From assembly GCF_900142035.1 (NCBI RefSeq), contig NZ_FQZI01000002.1, positions 558,001 to 622,000 on the forward strand: 64,000 nucleotides of DNA, read 5' to 3'. The stretch comes from Flavobacterium terrae (GTDB lineage Bacteria; Bacteroidota; Bacteroidia; Flavobacteriales; Flavobacteriaceae). Shown here piece after piece: positions 1 through 8,361 of the stretch (position 1 is the first letter of the stretch; every line of letters starts with the position of its first letter). Made by a program: the position numbers and the translations under genes. Below the pieces are notes generated by a model. That model worked only from the letters and a program-made list of their open reading frames with translations. It was not told where the DNA came from and did no database searches.

Positions 1-3000
1 TGTATATCCAATTCTCGCATTATTTAGACCAATATAGTCAGCTTTAGTCAAGAATCTAGTAGATTGAGAAGCAACGTTTGCATCTTGACCAGCAGATAAT
101 CTAGGAATATCTGTAATATCACCTGGTTTTTGCCATCTACCTCTAATATCTGTTGACCAGTTATTTGCACCTGCTGTACCATTAGCCATTAAACCAGCAT
201 AAGCCCCATCATAAACATAACCTCCTAATCTGTATACAAATTGAGTAGTTAAATCAAAGTTCTTATAAGCAGCATTCAATCTGAAAGCACCTCTAACTTT
301 AGGTATAGATGATTTACCAACATAATTTAATGTAGCTTGAGCATAATTATTTGTTGTTGTTTTACCAACATTCGCATTAGGGTTAGCTGCTAAATAATCA
401 ACCATACTAGGGATTGTAACATCACCTGTGTTAAAAATTCCATCTGAGTTTTTATCATCAAAATATCTAAACCAAAGAGCTGTACCATCAGCAGCATCAA
501 CACCAGCCCATTCTCTTAAATAGTAATCATAAATTGATCTTCCTTGAGACCATGCAAAAGGAGCATCATTAGAATCAAGGACTTTAGGCATACCTGTAGC
601 TGGATCAATAGGCATTTTAGTTATCTTGTTTTCAAGAATCTCACCATTTACACCAAAATCTAAACTAAATCCTCCTCTATTTTCAGCTTTTAATAAGTGT
701 GCATTTACATCAAATTCAATACCACTATTTCTTAACTGACCATCATTAACTTGAATAATAGCAACCCCTGTAGATATTGCTGTTCTTCTTTCAAAAATAA
801 GATTATCAGTATTTTTCACATAGTAATCAACATTTAAATCCAATGAATTATTGAATAATGATGTTTCTATACCAACCTGAGCAGTTTTAGATGTCTCCCA
901 AGTCAAATCTTTATTTCCTGGAATTGGTCTAGGAACTATTGAATAGTCATTATTAACAACACCAACATTAAATGTGTCATAACCTGGCCATAAACCTACA
1001 CCTTCTTGATCTCCAGTTAAACCGTAACTTCCTTTTATTTTTAAATAATTAATATATTTTGAATCATTAAGAAATTTTTCTTTAGTAACAACCCAAGAAG
1101 CACCTACTGAACCAAAAGTCCCCCACTTATCATCTTTAAATCTTGAAGAACCATCACGACGACCTGTAGCCGTAAAATAGTATTTACCACTATAATTGTA
1201 ATTTAATTGTCCAAAATAACTTTCTGTTTTAGCAGATTCTGTATAAGACAAAGTAGGACTACCAGTCAAAATATATTGACTCAAATCATAGGTATCTGGA
1301 ACAACTGATCTATATTTTGAAGCTTCAATAGTATTATCTTTCCAGCTGTTAGACTCATGAGCCACAAAAGCCTCAAAATTATGATTACCAAAATTATTTT
1401 TATATCTTAATAATTGTAGGAAATTTTGCATAATATAACTTTGTCTATTCTTATACAAAGATCCTAATTGTGAAGCAGAAGATCCGTAGAATGGATTACC
1501 TCTTAAATTTCTCTCGAAATCACGATATTGAGCACCATACAAAGTTTCAAAAGTCAAACCTTTATATAATTTAACATCAAAATTAAAACTACCATTAAAT
1601 TCTTTAGTATCTCTACGATCTCTATCAAACTTAGCATCTGCAATCGCATTTGTTAATGCACCAAAACCTCTTTGACCAGCAGGACCTCCTCCGTAATCAT
1701 ATTGATAACCTCCATAAATTGGATCTTCAACCATATTTCCAGCAGCATCTCTAGTAAAAAGAGGATAAATCGAAGGAATGTTATCTACAAACCAAAATAT
1801 ACTTCCAGAATCAGAAGTTTGTCCATTATTATTACTTCTCGATCCACTAAAACCAATATTAGCACCAGCTTTTAACCATTCTTTAGGTTGATGACTAACA
1901 TTTAATCTTGTTGTATATCTCTTGAAATCAGAGTTAATTATTGTTCCCTTTTCGTCTAAATAACCAAACGAGCTGAAATAACGTGTTTTATCATTACCTC
2001 CACTAAATCTAACATTTGTCTCTGTTCTCATTGAACTATTAAAACCATAATCTTCCCAATCTTCTGGATTGTATCTTCTAGTAACTCCAGGACGAACTTG
2101 TCTTGTATTCGGATCGATTAAATCAGAAGCACTTGCAACATTCCACATGTTGTAAGCTGGACTAATACCTGCCTGAGATGTATCAAATAAAGCACTATTT
2201 GCAGATGCTGTAGGATTTGCACTTCCAGTAGCAACAGCTCTATTATAAAGCGACTCCCATGTCAAACCAATATACTCCTCAGGAGATTCAATAACATCAT
2301 ATCTTGGTATTAACATCATATTAACACTAGTTTTTGAATCAATTTCGATTGAAGTCTTATTAGCTTTACCTTTTTTAGTACTTATAACAACAACACCATT
2401 AGCTCCTCTTGAACCATAAACAGATGTAGCCGTAGCATCTTTCAAAATAGTTAATGACTCAATATCCTCTGGGTTAATTGCATTTAATGTTCCAGTAAAA
2501 GGAACTCCATCTAACACATACAATGGATCTCTATTACCATTAACAGATCCAAATCCACGAATACGTATTGTAGCAGAAGTACCTGGCTGACCAGACGTTG
2601 TAATTACATTAACACCCGCTACCTCACCTTTTAAGGCTTGAGAGATATTAGCCACAGATTTTGCCTGAACATTTTCTGATTTAATTTTGTCTGCAGTACC
2701 TACATAAGCTTCTTTAGTTGTCGTTCCGTAACCTACAACAACAACTTCATTCAACACTGTAGCATCGTCTTGCATTACAACATTAATTGCATTAGCAGCA
2801 CCAATCACTCTAGTTACTTCTTTCATCCCTAAAAATGAAAAAACCAACGACTCTCCTTCTTTAGCTTTGATAGAATAAGCTCCATCAAAACCTGTCTGCA
2901 CTCCACGTTGTGTTCCTTTAACAACAACATTTACTCCAGGAAGTGGTCCTGAAGCATCAGACACAACTCCTGTTATAGTTTTCTCTTGAGCGAAAGAAAA

Positions 3001-3054
3001 CTGCATTGTTAACGCCATTAATAGCGTAAAAATCCATTTGAACTTTGATCTCAT
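1..3054 (-). CDS. SusC/RagA-type TonB-linked outer membrane receptor (C-terminus cut by window edge)
   Basis: An open frame runs without a stop from the ATG at 3054 to the window edge, giving 1018 residues. A signal peptide ending in FSFAQE is followed by a carboxypeptidase-regulatory-like domain (ITGVVSDASGPLPGVNVVVK). A TonB-box-like stretch (NEVVVVGYGTTTKE) and a plug domain come next, with the SusC signature IRIRGFGSVNGNRDPLYVLDGV and SVYGSRGANGVV. The rest is beta-barrel. The last residues in the window (FLTKADYIGLNNARIGYT) resemble the block that usually lies within about the last 100 residues of SusC proteins, so little is missing. The family imports oligosaccharides or peptides through the outer membrane, normally with a SusD lipoprotein encoded just downstream, which would lie outside this window. 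The substrate cannot be told. The gene is transcribed divergently from rnhB. Confidence 0.93.
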   Translation of the reverse strand, partial: MRSKFKWIFTLLMALTMQFSFAQEKTITGVVSDASGPLPGVNVVVKGTQRGVQTGFDGAYSIKAKEGESLVFSFLGMKEVTRVIGAANAINVVMQDDATVLNEVVVVGYGTTTKEAYVGTADKIKSENVQAKSVANISQALKGEVAGVNVITTSGQPGTSATIRIRGFGSVNGNRDPLYVLDGVPFTGTLNAINPEDIESLTILKDATATSVYGSRGANGVVVISTKKGKANKTSIEIDSKTSVNMMLIPRYDVIESPEEYIGLTWESLYNRAVATGSANPTASANSALFDTSQAGISPAYNMWNVASASDLIDPNTRQVRPGVTRRYNPEDWEDYGFNSSMRTETNVRFSGGNDKTRYFSSFGYLDEKGTIINSDFKRYTTRLNVSHQPKEWLKAGANIGFSGSRSNNNGQTSDSGSIFWFVDNIPSIYPLFTRDAAGNMVEDPIYGGYQYDYGGGPAGQRGFGALTNAIADAKFDRDRRDTKEFNGSFNFDVKLYKGLTFETLYGAQYRDFERNLRGNPFYGSSASQLGSLYKNRQSYIMQNFLQLLRYKNNFGNHNFEAFVAHESNSWKDNTIEASKYRSVVPDTYDLSQYILTGSPTLSYTESAKTESYFGQLNYNYSGKYYFTATGRRDGSSRFKDDKWGTFGSVGASWVVTKEKFLNDSKYINYLKIKGSYGLTGDQEGVGLWPGYDTFNVGVVNNDYSIVPRPIPGNKDLTWETSKTAQVGIETSLFNNSLDLNVDYYVKNTDNLIFERRTAISTGVAIIQVNDGQLRNSGIEFDVNAHLLKAENRGGFSLDFGVNGEILENKITKMPIDPATGMPKVLDSNDAPFAWSQGRSIYDYYLREWAGVDAADGTALWFRYFDDKNSDGIFNTGDVTIPSMVDYLAANPNANVGKTTTNNYAQATLNYVGKSSIPKVRGAFRLNAAYKNFDLTTQFVYRLGGYVYDGAYAGLMANGTAGANNWSTDIRGRWQKPGDITDIPRLSAGQDANVASQSTRFLTKADYIGLNNARIGYT

Positions 3055-3231
3055 ATCAATTTTACTTTGAGTTAGTTATTTCGCAAACTTCTTAATAATT
3101 TCTTAAAAAAACAAATAAACAACAAAATAAAACGATTTGATTTACGTTAAAGTTTACTCGATAATAAAATCAAATAATCAAAAACTAATGCCTTTTGTAA
3201 GAAATAATCTATTTTTTTAGATTTAAATTTA

Positions 3232-3239
3232 TATTTTTG
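3232..3239 (+). promoter_or_regulatory. Predicted -7 promoter element of rnhB
   Basis: TATTTTTG matches the Bacteroidetes -7 consensus TAnnTTTG and lies 14 nt before the rnhB ATG. No clear TTTG -33 box is visible. Confidence 0.5.
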
Positions 3240-3253
3240 ACAAAACTAATTTT

Positions 3254-3913
3254 ATGTTAAAGAGTTATTTTTCTAACTCATCACTTGAAGCAGGAACAGA
3301 TGAAGCAGGAAGAGGGTGTTTGGCAGGACCTGTAACTGCAGCAGCAGTAATACTTCCAGATGATTTTCACATAGAAAAACTCAACGATTCCAAGCAACTT
3401 TCCGAAAAAGTTAGAGAGAAATTAAAACCCACAATTGAAGAGAAGGTTTTAACTTTTGCTTTCACGCATATTCTGAATGAAGAAATAGACGAAATCAACA
3501 TACTGAACGCATCTATGAAAGCAATGCAACAAAGCATTCTTAAGCTTACCACAAAACCTGAATTCATAATTGTTGACGGAAACCGACCTATATTTAGCAA
3601 ACTTGGCATAAAAACAAAGTCTGGTTATAATTTTTCTGAAGAAGAAATTGAACATTTAAAATCAATCCCAAACCAAAGCATTATTAAAGGAGATAGTAAG
3701 TATTTAAGCATAGCTGCAGCCTCTGTTTTAGCCAAAACCTACAGAGACGAATACATGAATAAAATACACGAAGAATACCCAATGTATGGATGGAATAAAA
3801 ACAAAGGATATCCTACAAAAGATCACCGAAAAGCAATTGCAAAATATGGTCCTACAAAATACCACCGAATGTCATTCAGATTATTACCTGAACAATTAAA
3901 ACTCGAGTTATAA
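3254..3913 (+). CDS. rnhB: Ribonuclease HII
   Basis: A 219-residue RNase HII, which cuts the RNA strand of RNA-DNA hybrids and starts removal of misincorporated ribonucleotides from DNA in the cytoplasm. The hallmark DEAGRG sits at residues 16-21 (acidic D16 and E17). The third acidic residue is D108 in FIIVDGN, and the fourth is D165 in AKTYRDEYM. An insertion of about 25 residues after D108 (112-140) makes it slightly longer than the E. coli protein. The ATG is well placed behind a TAnnTTTG element. The gene is monocistronic: it is divergent from the SusC-like receptor and is closed by a terminator shared with lipB. Confidence 0.97.
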   Translation: MLKSYFSNSSLEAGTDEAGRGCLAGPVTAAAVILPDDFHIEKLNDSKQLSEKVREKLKPTIEEKVLTFAFTHILNEEIDEINILNASMKAMQQSILKLTTKPEFIIVDGNRPIFSKLGIKTKSGYNFSEEEIEHLKSIPNQSIIKGDSKYLSIAAASVLAKTYRDEYMNKIHEEYPMYGWNKNKGYPTKDHRKAIAKYGPTKYHRMSFRLLPEQLKLEL

Positions 3914-3914
3914 A

Positions 3915-3948
3915 TAAAAAAAAGGTTCATTATGAACCCTTTTTTTTA
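3915..3948. terminator. Bidirectional terminator between rnhB and lipB
   Basis: Stem GGTTCA/TGAACC (3924-3929 and 3933-3938) with loop TTA. An A-run lies before it and a T-run after it, so it can end both the rnhB and the convergent lipB transcripts. Confidence 0.85.
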
Positions 3949-3949
3949 T

Positions 3950-4642
3950 TTATATCATTTCTGCTTCAAATAGATTTGCAAAATGCTTCACAATTTTTTG
4001 CTTCACTTCTTCTTCATCAATCTTCCTACCTAATTCCACATGAAGCGATGTAACCGCTTTTCCTTTTATTCCGCATGGAATAATATTATCAAAGTAACCT
4101 AAATCTGCATTTACATTTAACGCAAATCCGTGCATGGTTACCCAACGAGAGGCACGCACACCCATAGCACAAATTTTTCTTGCAAAAGGCGTTCCTACTC
4201 CTAACCAAACTCCTGTTTCTCCTTGACTTCTTTCCGACTCGATTCCATATTCTGCCAAAGTCAAAATAATAGCTTCTTCCAGCAAACGTAAATACTTATG
4301 TATATCAGTAAAGAAATTTTCTAAATCTAAGATAGGATATCCTACAATTTGTCCCGGTCCGTGATACGTTATATCTCCTCCTCTATTGATTTTATAAAAC
4401 GTTGCTCCTTTTGCCTCCAATTGCTTTTCTGAAAGCAACAAGTTAGACATATCTCCACTTTTTCCCAAAGTATACACATGCGGATGCTCTACAAAAAGAA
4501 AATAATTATCCGTTTCTATCGATGGCGTTTCTCTCTTCTGAATTTTCTGGCTTACAATTCCTGAAAATAGTTCCTCTTGAAAATCCCAAGTATCTTTATA
4601 ATCTTTTTGACCTAAGTCTTGAAGTTTAACTTTTTTATTCAT
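3950..4642 (-). CDS. lipB: Octanoyltransferase LipB
   Basis: A 230-residue octanoyl-[acyl-carrier-protein]:protein N-octanoyltransferase. It moves octanoate from ACP to lipoyl domains, the first step of de novo lipoate assembly, in the cytoplasm. The signature RGGDITYHGPGQ is at residues 87-98. The acyl-accepting Cys190 lies in NIIPCGI, and the partner Lys156 lies in FARKICAMGVR. Length and motif spacing fit the family. No lipA is seen in the window. A short open frame ends 3 nt before the ATG, and a lipoprotein gene lies upstream on the same strand, so the three could share a transcript. The gene converges on rnhB. Confidence 0.97.
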   Translation of the reverse strand: MNKKVKLQDLGQKDYKDTWDFQEELFSGIVSQKIQKRETPSIETDNYFLFVEHPHVYTLGKSGDMSNLLLSEKQLEAKGATFYKINRGGDITYHGPGQIVGYPILDLENFFTDIHKYLRLLEEAIILTLAEYGIESERSQGETGVWLGVGTPFARKICAMGVRASRWVTMHGFALNVNADLGYFDNIIPCGIKGKAVTSLHVELGRKIDEEEVKQKIVKHFANLFEAEMI

Positions 4643-4645
4643 TTT

Positions 4646-4750
4646 TTATTTGGGCAACTTTTCCGCCTTCCGTTCTCGCTTTTTATATTTGATGATTTCG
4701 AGAGCCTCAACCATCAAACCCAAAAGAGCTTCACTCAAGTCGGGTTGCAA
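4646..4750 (-). CDS. Candidate small protein upstream of lipB (34 residues, TTG start)
   Basis: A frame of 34 codons reads LQPDLSEALLGLMVEALEII and then a basic tail KYKKRERKAEKLPK. It opens at a TTG (4748-4750) just behind the stop of the upstream lipoprotein gene and stops at 4646-4648, 3 nt before the lipB ATG. An alternative ATG start leaves 22 residues. The composition (amphipathic leucine-rich helix followed by a Lys/Arg/Glu tail) looks like real protein rather than AT-rich spacer. It could be a small conserved protein, or the surviving tail of a longer gene. No function is recognised. Confidence 0.4.
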   Translation of the reverse strand: MQPDLSEALLGLMVEALEIIKYKKRERKAEKLPK

Positions 4751-4759
4751 ATTTTAATA

Positions 4760-5497
4760 TTATTTAAAAACAACCTCGAAATTTAATTTTTCAGGCTCTT
4801 TCATATATTCGTTAAAAGGATATTCTATAGTAATCGTTTTTCTATCTTCAGAGAACATCGCTGTTTTATTAGAAACTGATTTTACAGCTTTTGGAAAATG
4901 ATACTTGATAATATATTTAGACGATTCATAAATCATTTTATAAGAAGCAGCAGCCGAATCGTTTTCTAATCTTTTCAAAGCTTCTTTATCAACAATTGCC
5001 TTGCGAGAAAATTTCTTCCCATTGTACTCATAATTAACTTTAGCAGTGCTTGAACCAAAACCTCCCATATCACCCATTGGATTATTTTTAGCCTGACCTT
5101 TATTCATCTTTTGAAGCTCAGACATACTCGACATTACCTCCTGCAATTCTGCAACCGATTTAAAATCAGTATTCATTGCAAACAAAAATTGATTCGTATC
5201 AAAATTCATTTTCATTCGCATGTTGAATTTTTCGAGGTTTTTAATTTTAGCCTGCTCTTCTTTAGAAAGTTTTGCAATACTATCCCTTTTTGCATCAAAC
5301 ATCTCTTTAAAAGAAAACACCGAATCAACATTTTTCTCTTGTTTCAAAGAATCTTTTGGCATCATCGCCATAATACTAGAACCATCCATATCCATATTAT
5401 ATTTTCCAGTTCCATCAGGATTTATGGTTATTTCTTCAGTAAAAGTACAACTGGTTAAAACAAGTAATAAGGCGAATAATGAGAATAGTTTTTTCAT
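4760..5497 (-). CDS. Hypothetical lipoprotein, 245 residues
   Basis: Not recognised as a named family. The start is placed at the ATG at 5497 because a textbook lipoprotein signal begins there (MKKLFSLFALLLVLTSC, lipobox LTSC). An earlier in-frame ATG would add 24 residues ahead of the signal and overlap the predicted promoter. The mature part starts with a beta-strand-like segment (EEITINPDGTGKYNMDM), continues with charged helical segments containing a run of Met residues, and ends in another beta-rich segment. It is predicted to be anchored in the periplasm-facing side of a membrane. It is divergent from lysS and upstream of the small frame and lipB. Confidence 0.8.
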   Translation of the reverse strand: MKKLFSLFALLLVLTSCTFTEEITINPDGTGKYNMDMDGSSIMAMMPKDSLKQEKNVDSVFSFKEMFDAKRDSIAKLSKEEQAKIKNLEKFNMRMKMNFDTNQFLFAMNTDFKSVAELQEVMSSMSELQKMNKGQAKNNPMGDMGGFGSSTAKVNYEYNGKKFSRKAIVDKEALKRLENDSAAASYKMIYESSKYIIKYHFPKAVKSVSNKTAMFSEDRKTITIEYPFNEYMKEPEKLNFEVVFK

Positions 5498-5514
5498 GTA
5501 AAATTTAGTTTTGT

Positions 5515-5547
5515 CAAAGATAAACATTATGAATCCCAAATCACAAA
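5515..5547 (-). promoter_or_regulatory. Predicted promoter of the lipoprotein gene
   Basis: On the minus strand, TTTG (5544-5547) is followed after 21 bp by TATCTTTG (5515-5522), matching the Bacteroidetes TTTG/TAnnTTTG promoter. The -7 box ends 17 nt before the ATG at 5497. Confidence 0.65.
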
Positions 5548-5599
5548 AAACAAATTCTAAATATTTCACAATATTGAGCCATAACGTTAAACCTAAACT

Positions 5600-5630
5600 T
5601 TTGAACTTGAAGCAAAAAAAATTATCTTTG
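5600..5630 (+). promoter_or_regulatory. Predicted promoter of lysS
   Basis: TTTG (5600-5603), a 19-bp spacer and TATCTTTG (5623-5630) form a near-ideal Bacteroidetes promoter ending 20 nt before the lysS ATG. Confidence 0.75.
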
Positions 5631-5650
5631 CACCCTTAAAATTAATTGCT

Positions 5651-7342
5651 ATGCAACTTTCGGAACAAGAAATCATTAGAAGAGACAAACTGAACGCTTT
5701 GCGTGAATTGGGTATTAACCCTTATCCTGCCAACTTATATCCTGTTGACCATACATCGAAACAGGTGAAGGAAAACTTTGAAGAAGGCAAGAAGGTTGTT
5801 GTGGCTGGACGTATCATGAGTATGCGCGATCAGGGGAAAGCTTGTTTTGCCGAATTGCAAGATAGCGAAGGAAGAATTCAATTGTATTTAAACAGAGATG
5901 TAATTTGTCCAGACGAAGACAAAACATTATACAATCAGGTTTTCAGAAAATTAACTGATCTTGGTGACTTTATTGGTATTGAAGGAGAATTATTTACCAC
6001 TCAAGTTGGAGCAAAATGTGTACGTGTGTCAAACTTTACTTTTTTAAGTAAAACATTACGTCCGTTACCATTACCAAAAACAGATGAAGAAGGAAAAGTA
6101 TTTGATGCTTTTGTTGATCCAGAATTACGTTACCGTATGCGTTACGTTGATCTAGTAGTAAATCCGCAGGTAAAAGAGGTTTTCATGAAGAGAACTAAAT
6201 TATTTACTGCCATGCGTACGTTTTTTAACCAAGCTGGCTATATGGAAGTTGAAACTCCTGTATTGCAATCGATTCCTGGTGGAGCTGCAGCACGTCCTTT
6301 TATTACTCATCATAATAGTTTAGATATTCCACTATACATGAGAATTGCTAACGAATTATATTTAAAAAGATTAATTGTTGGTGGTTTTGATGGTGTTTAC
6401 GAGTTTTCTAAAAACTTCCGTAACGAAGGAATGGACAGAACACACAATCCAGAATTTACAGCAATGGAAATTTATGTAGCCTACAAAGACTACAACTGGA
6501 TGATGGAGTTTACAGAAAACTTATTAGAATATTGCGCTACTCAAGTAAATGGAACTACCGAAGCTACTTTTGGAGAACATAAAGTAAACTTTAAAGCACC
6601 TTATGCTCGTGTAACGATGACTGATGCCATCAAACAATTTACTGGTTTTGACATTACAGGAAAAACGGAAGCTGAATTATTTGAAGCTGCCAGAGGAATG
6701 GGTATTGATGTAAACGAAACTATGGGTAAAGGAAAATTAATCGATGAGATTTTTGGCGAAAAATGTGAAGGCAACTTCATTCAGCCAACATTCATCACTG
6801 ATTACCCGAAAGAAATGTCTCCTTTATGTAAATCACACCGTGACAATCCTGATTTAACGGAACGTTTCGAATTAATGGTTTGTGGTAAAGAAATTGCAAA
6901 CGCTTATTCTGAATTAAATGACCCAATTGATCAAAGAGAGCGTTTTGAAGCACAAATGGCGTTAGCTGCAAAAGGTGACGATGAAGCAAACGGAATTATA
7001 GACGAAGACTTCTTACGCGCTTTAGAATATGGAATGCCTCCAACATCTGGATTAGGAATTGGAATGGATAGATTAATAATGTTCTTGACAAACAATGCTT
7101 CAATCCAAGAAGTTTTATTCTTCCCTCAAATGAGACCAGAGAAAAAAGGGCCAGAATTAACAGAAGAAGAAAAATTAATCATCGAATTGTTAAAAGCTGA
7201 AGACAACCAACCATTAGCTCAACTTAAAGAGAAATCGGCTCTAAGTGGAAAAAAATGGGATGCAGCCATGAAAGGTTTAGCTAAACATGGCTTAACTAAA
7301 GTTGTTGTTGATGGAGATAACAAAACAGTGGTTTTAAATTAA
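5651..7342 (+). CDS. lysS: Lysyl-tRNA synthetase, class II
   Basis: A 563-residue class II lysyl-tRNA synthetase that charges tRNA-Lys in the cytoplasm. The N-terminal OB-fold anticodon-binding domain covers roughly residues 50-150 (VVVAGRIMSMRDQGKACFAE). The catalytic core follows, with motif 2 (FRNEGMDRTHNPEFT) and motif 3 (GLGIGMDRLIMFLT). After the core there is a tail of about 60 residues (ELTEEEKLIIELLKAEDNQP onward) that E. coli LysS lacks. Such a tail is common in Bacteroidetes LysS and resembles a small helix-turn-helix-like domain. The gene stands alone behind a strong promoter and ends at a clear terminator. Confidence 0.98.
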   Translation: MQLSEQEIIRRDKLNALRELGINPYPANLYPVDHTSKQVKENFEEGKKVVVAGRIMSMRDQGKACFAELQDSEGRIQLYLNRDVICPDEDKTLYNQVFRKLTDLGDFIGIEGELFTTQVGAKCVRVSNFTFLSKTLRPLPLPKTDEEGKVFDAFVDPELRYRMRYVDLVVNPQVKEVFMKRTKLFTAMRTFFNQAGYMEVETPVLQSIPGGAAARPFITHHNSLDIPLYMRIANELYLKRLIVGGFDGVYEFSKNFRNEGMDRTHNPEFTAMEIYVAYKDYNWMMEFTENLLEYCATQVNGTTEATFGEHKVNFKAPYARVTMTDAIKQFTGFDITGKTEAELFEAARGMGIDVNETMGKGKLIDEIFGEKCEGNFIQPTFITDYPKEMSPLCKSHRDNPDLTERFELMVCGKEIANAYSELNDPIDQRERFEAQMALAAKGDDEANGIIDEDFLRALEYGMPPTSGLGIGMDRLIMFLTNNASIQEVLFFPQMRPEKKGPELTEEEKLIIELLKAEDNQPLAQLKEKSALSGKKWDAAMKGLAKHGLTKVVVDGDNKTVVLN

Positions 7343-7363
7343 GCTACTTCAATCTAAATAGTT

Positions 7364-7393
7364 AAAGGAATCCTAAATTAGGGTTCCTTTTTT
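7364..7393 (+). terminator. lysS terminator
   Basis: Stem AAAGGAATCC (7364-7373) with GGGTTCCTTT (7381-7390), one G-U pair, loop TAAATTA, followed by a T-run. Confidence 0.85.
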
Positions 7394-7455
7394 ATCTTCA
7401 ATTAAACCATATTGAATTACTACTGTCTTATTGATATAACGCAAAATTAATTATC

Positions 7456-7908
7456 ATGAAAAAGACACTTTTAATCGTATTAGCAATAGTAAGTTTATCA
7501 GGTGCATATGCACAAGAAAGAACAACTGAAAAACCTCGAAGAGAAAGAATGACTCTTGAACAAAGAAATCAGTTACAATTAAAAAGAATGACCGCTAATT
7601 TAGACTTAACTCCTTCTCAACAAAAGGAAATGGCCGTAATCATTGCAGATCAAAATTCAAAAAGAGAAGCAAAAATAGCTGAAATAAAAGCTAATAAAGA
7701 GGCAAAAAAACAATTAACAGCTGATGAAAGATTTAAAATGGAAAATGAAAAGCTTGATGCTCAAATAGAACATAAAGCCAAAATGAAAAAGGTATTAAAT
7801 AAAGAGCAATTTGAAAAATGGGAAAAAAATCAAGAAAAGAGAAATGAGAAAATGCACAAAATGAAAAGAGCTCATCATCAAAAATCCAAAAAAGACGCTG
7901 TTGAATAA
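7456..7908 (+). CDS. Secreted Spy/CpxP-like helical protein, 150 residues
   Basis: A signal peptide (MKKTLLIVLAIVSLSGAYAQ) is followed by a highly charged, Lys/Glu-rich, all-helical protein. It contains an LTxxQ-type motif (LDLTPSQQKEM, about residues 50-60) and a second related turn (LTADERFKMENEKLDAQIEH). This architecture resembles periplasmic Spy/CpxP-like or DUF4890-type proteins, which bind unfolded proteins or sense envelope stress. The exact family is an inference from the motif only. The next gene, encoding another small secreted protein, has its own promoter, so the two are probably separate units. Confidence 0.75.
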   Translation: MKKTLLIVLAIVSLSGAYAQERTTEKPRRERMTLEQRNQLQLKRMTANLDLTPSQQKEMAVIIADQNSKREAKIAEIKANKEAKKQLTADERFKMENEKLDAQIEHKAKMKKVLNKEQFEKWEKNQEKRNEKMHKMKRAHHQKSKKDAVE

Positions 7909-7911
7909 TTT

Positions 7912-7942
7912 TTTGGTTTTTTAAAAAAAATGTTTAGATTTG
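7912..7942 (+). promoter_or_regulatory. Predicted promoter of the 112-residue secreted protein gene
   Basis: TTTG (7912-7915), a 19-bp spacer and TAGATTTG (7935-7942) match the Bacteroidetes consensus. The box ends 30 nt before the ATG at 7973. Confidence 0.65.
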
Positions 7943-7972
7943 GTTTCTATAAACTAATCTATTTATTTAATT

Positions 7973-8311
7973 ATGAAAAAATTATTACAAATATTACTTT
8001 TTGTTTTGGCTTTCACCATGGGTGCAAATGCTCAAGAAAAAAGAGAATTAACTCCTGCTGAAAAAGCTAAGCAAAATGTATTAGAGTTATCAAAAGCAAT
8101 CGATACTAATGGTGACGATCAGTTTTTTGTAAACATGAACAATTTATTTCTTGCTAAACATGAAGCTTTGTCTAGAGAAGGAATCACTGAAGCTGAAAAG
8201 AACGAAATTTATAGAAACATTGATATGAAGATGAGAGCTACTTTCTCTGAAAATCAAATCAAACAAATTCAGCAACAACCAGGTTTATATGACCGTTTAA
8301 TAAAGAATTAA
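7973..8311 (+). CDS. Small secreted protein of unknown function, 112 residues
   Basis: A clear signal peptide (MKKLLQILLFVLAFTMGANAQ) precedes about 90 mostly helical residues (LTPAEKAKQNVLELSKAI at the start, ending PGLYDRLIKN). No catalytic or metal-binding motif is visible and I do not recognise the family. The LTPAEKAKQN opening is reminiscent of LTxxQ helical proteins such as the upstream neighbour, so a distant relationship is possible. It has its own promoter and a strong terminator, so it is probably monocistronic. Confidence 0.75.
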   Translation: MKKLLQILLFVLAFTMGANAQEKRELTPAEKAKQNVLELSKAIDTNGDDQFFVNMNNLFLAKHEALSREGITEAEKNEIYRNIDMKMRATFSENQIKQIQQQPGLYDRLIKN

Positions 8312-8329
8312 ATTTCTTGAATTAATATA

Positions 8330-8354
8330 AAAAAATCCGCTTTTTAGCGGATTT
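8330..8354. terminator. Terminator between the secreted protein gene and hemL
   Basis: AAAAAATCCGC (8330-8340) pairs with GCGGATTTTTT (8347-8357 region) around loop TTTTTA. A- and T-runs on both sides make it usable in both directions for two convergent genes. Confidence 0.85.
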
Positions 8355-8361
8355 TTTAGTT

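Noticed and set aside
1672-1875. Ser/Ile/Arg-rich plus-strand frame inside the SusC-like gene
   Set aside because: Antisense shadow of a strongly coding minus-strand frame.
5498-5569. N-terminal extension of the lipoprotein upstream of lipB
   Set aside because: It would cover the predicted promoter and place 24 residues ahead of a standard lipoprotein signal.
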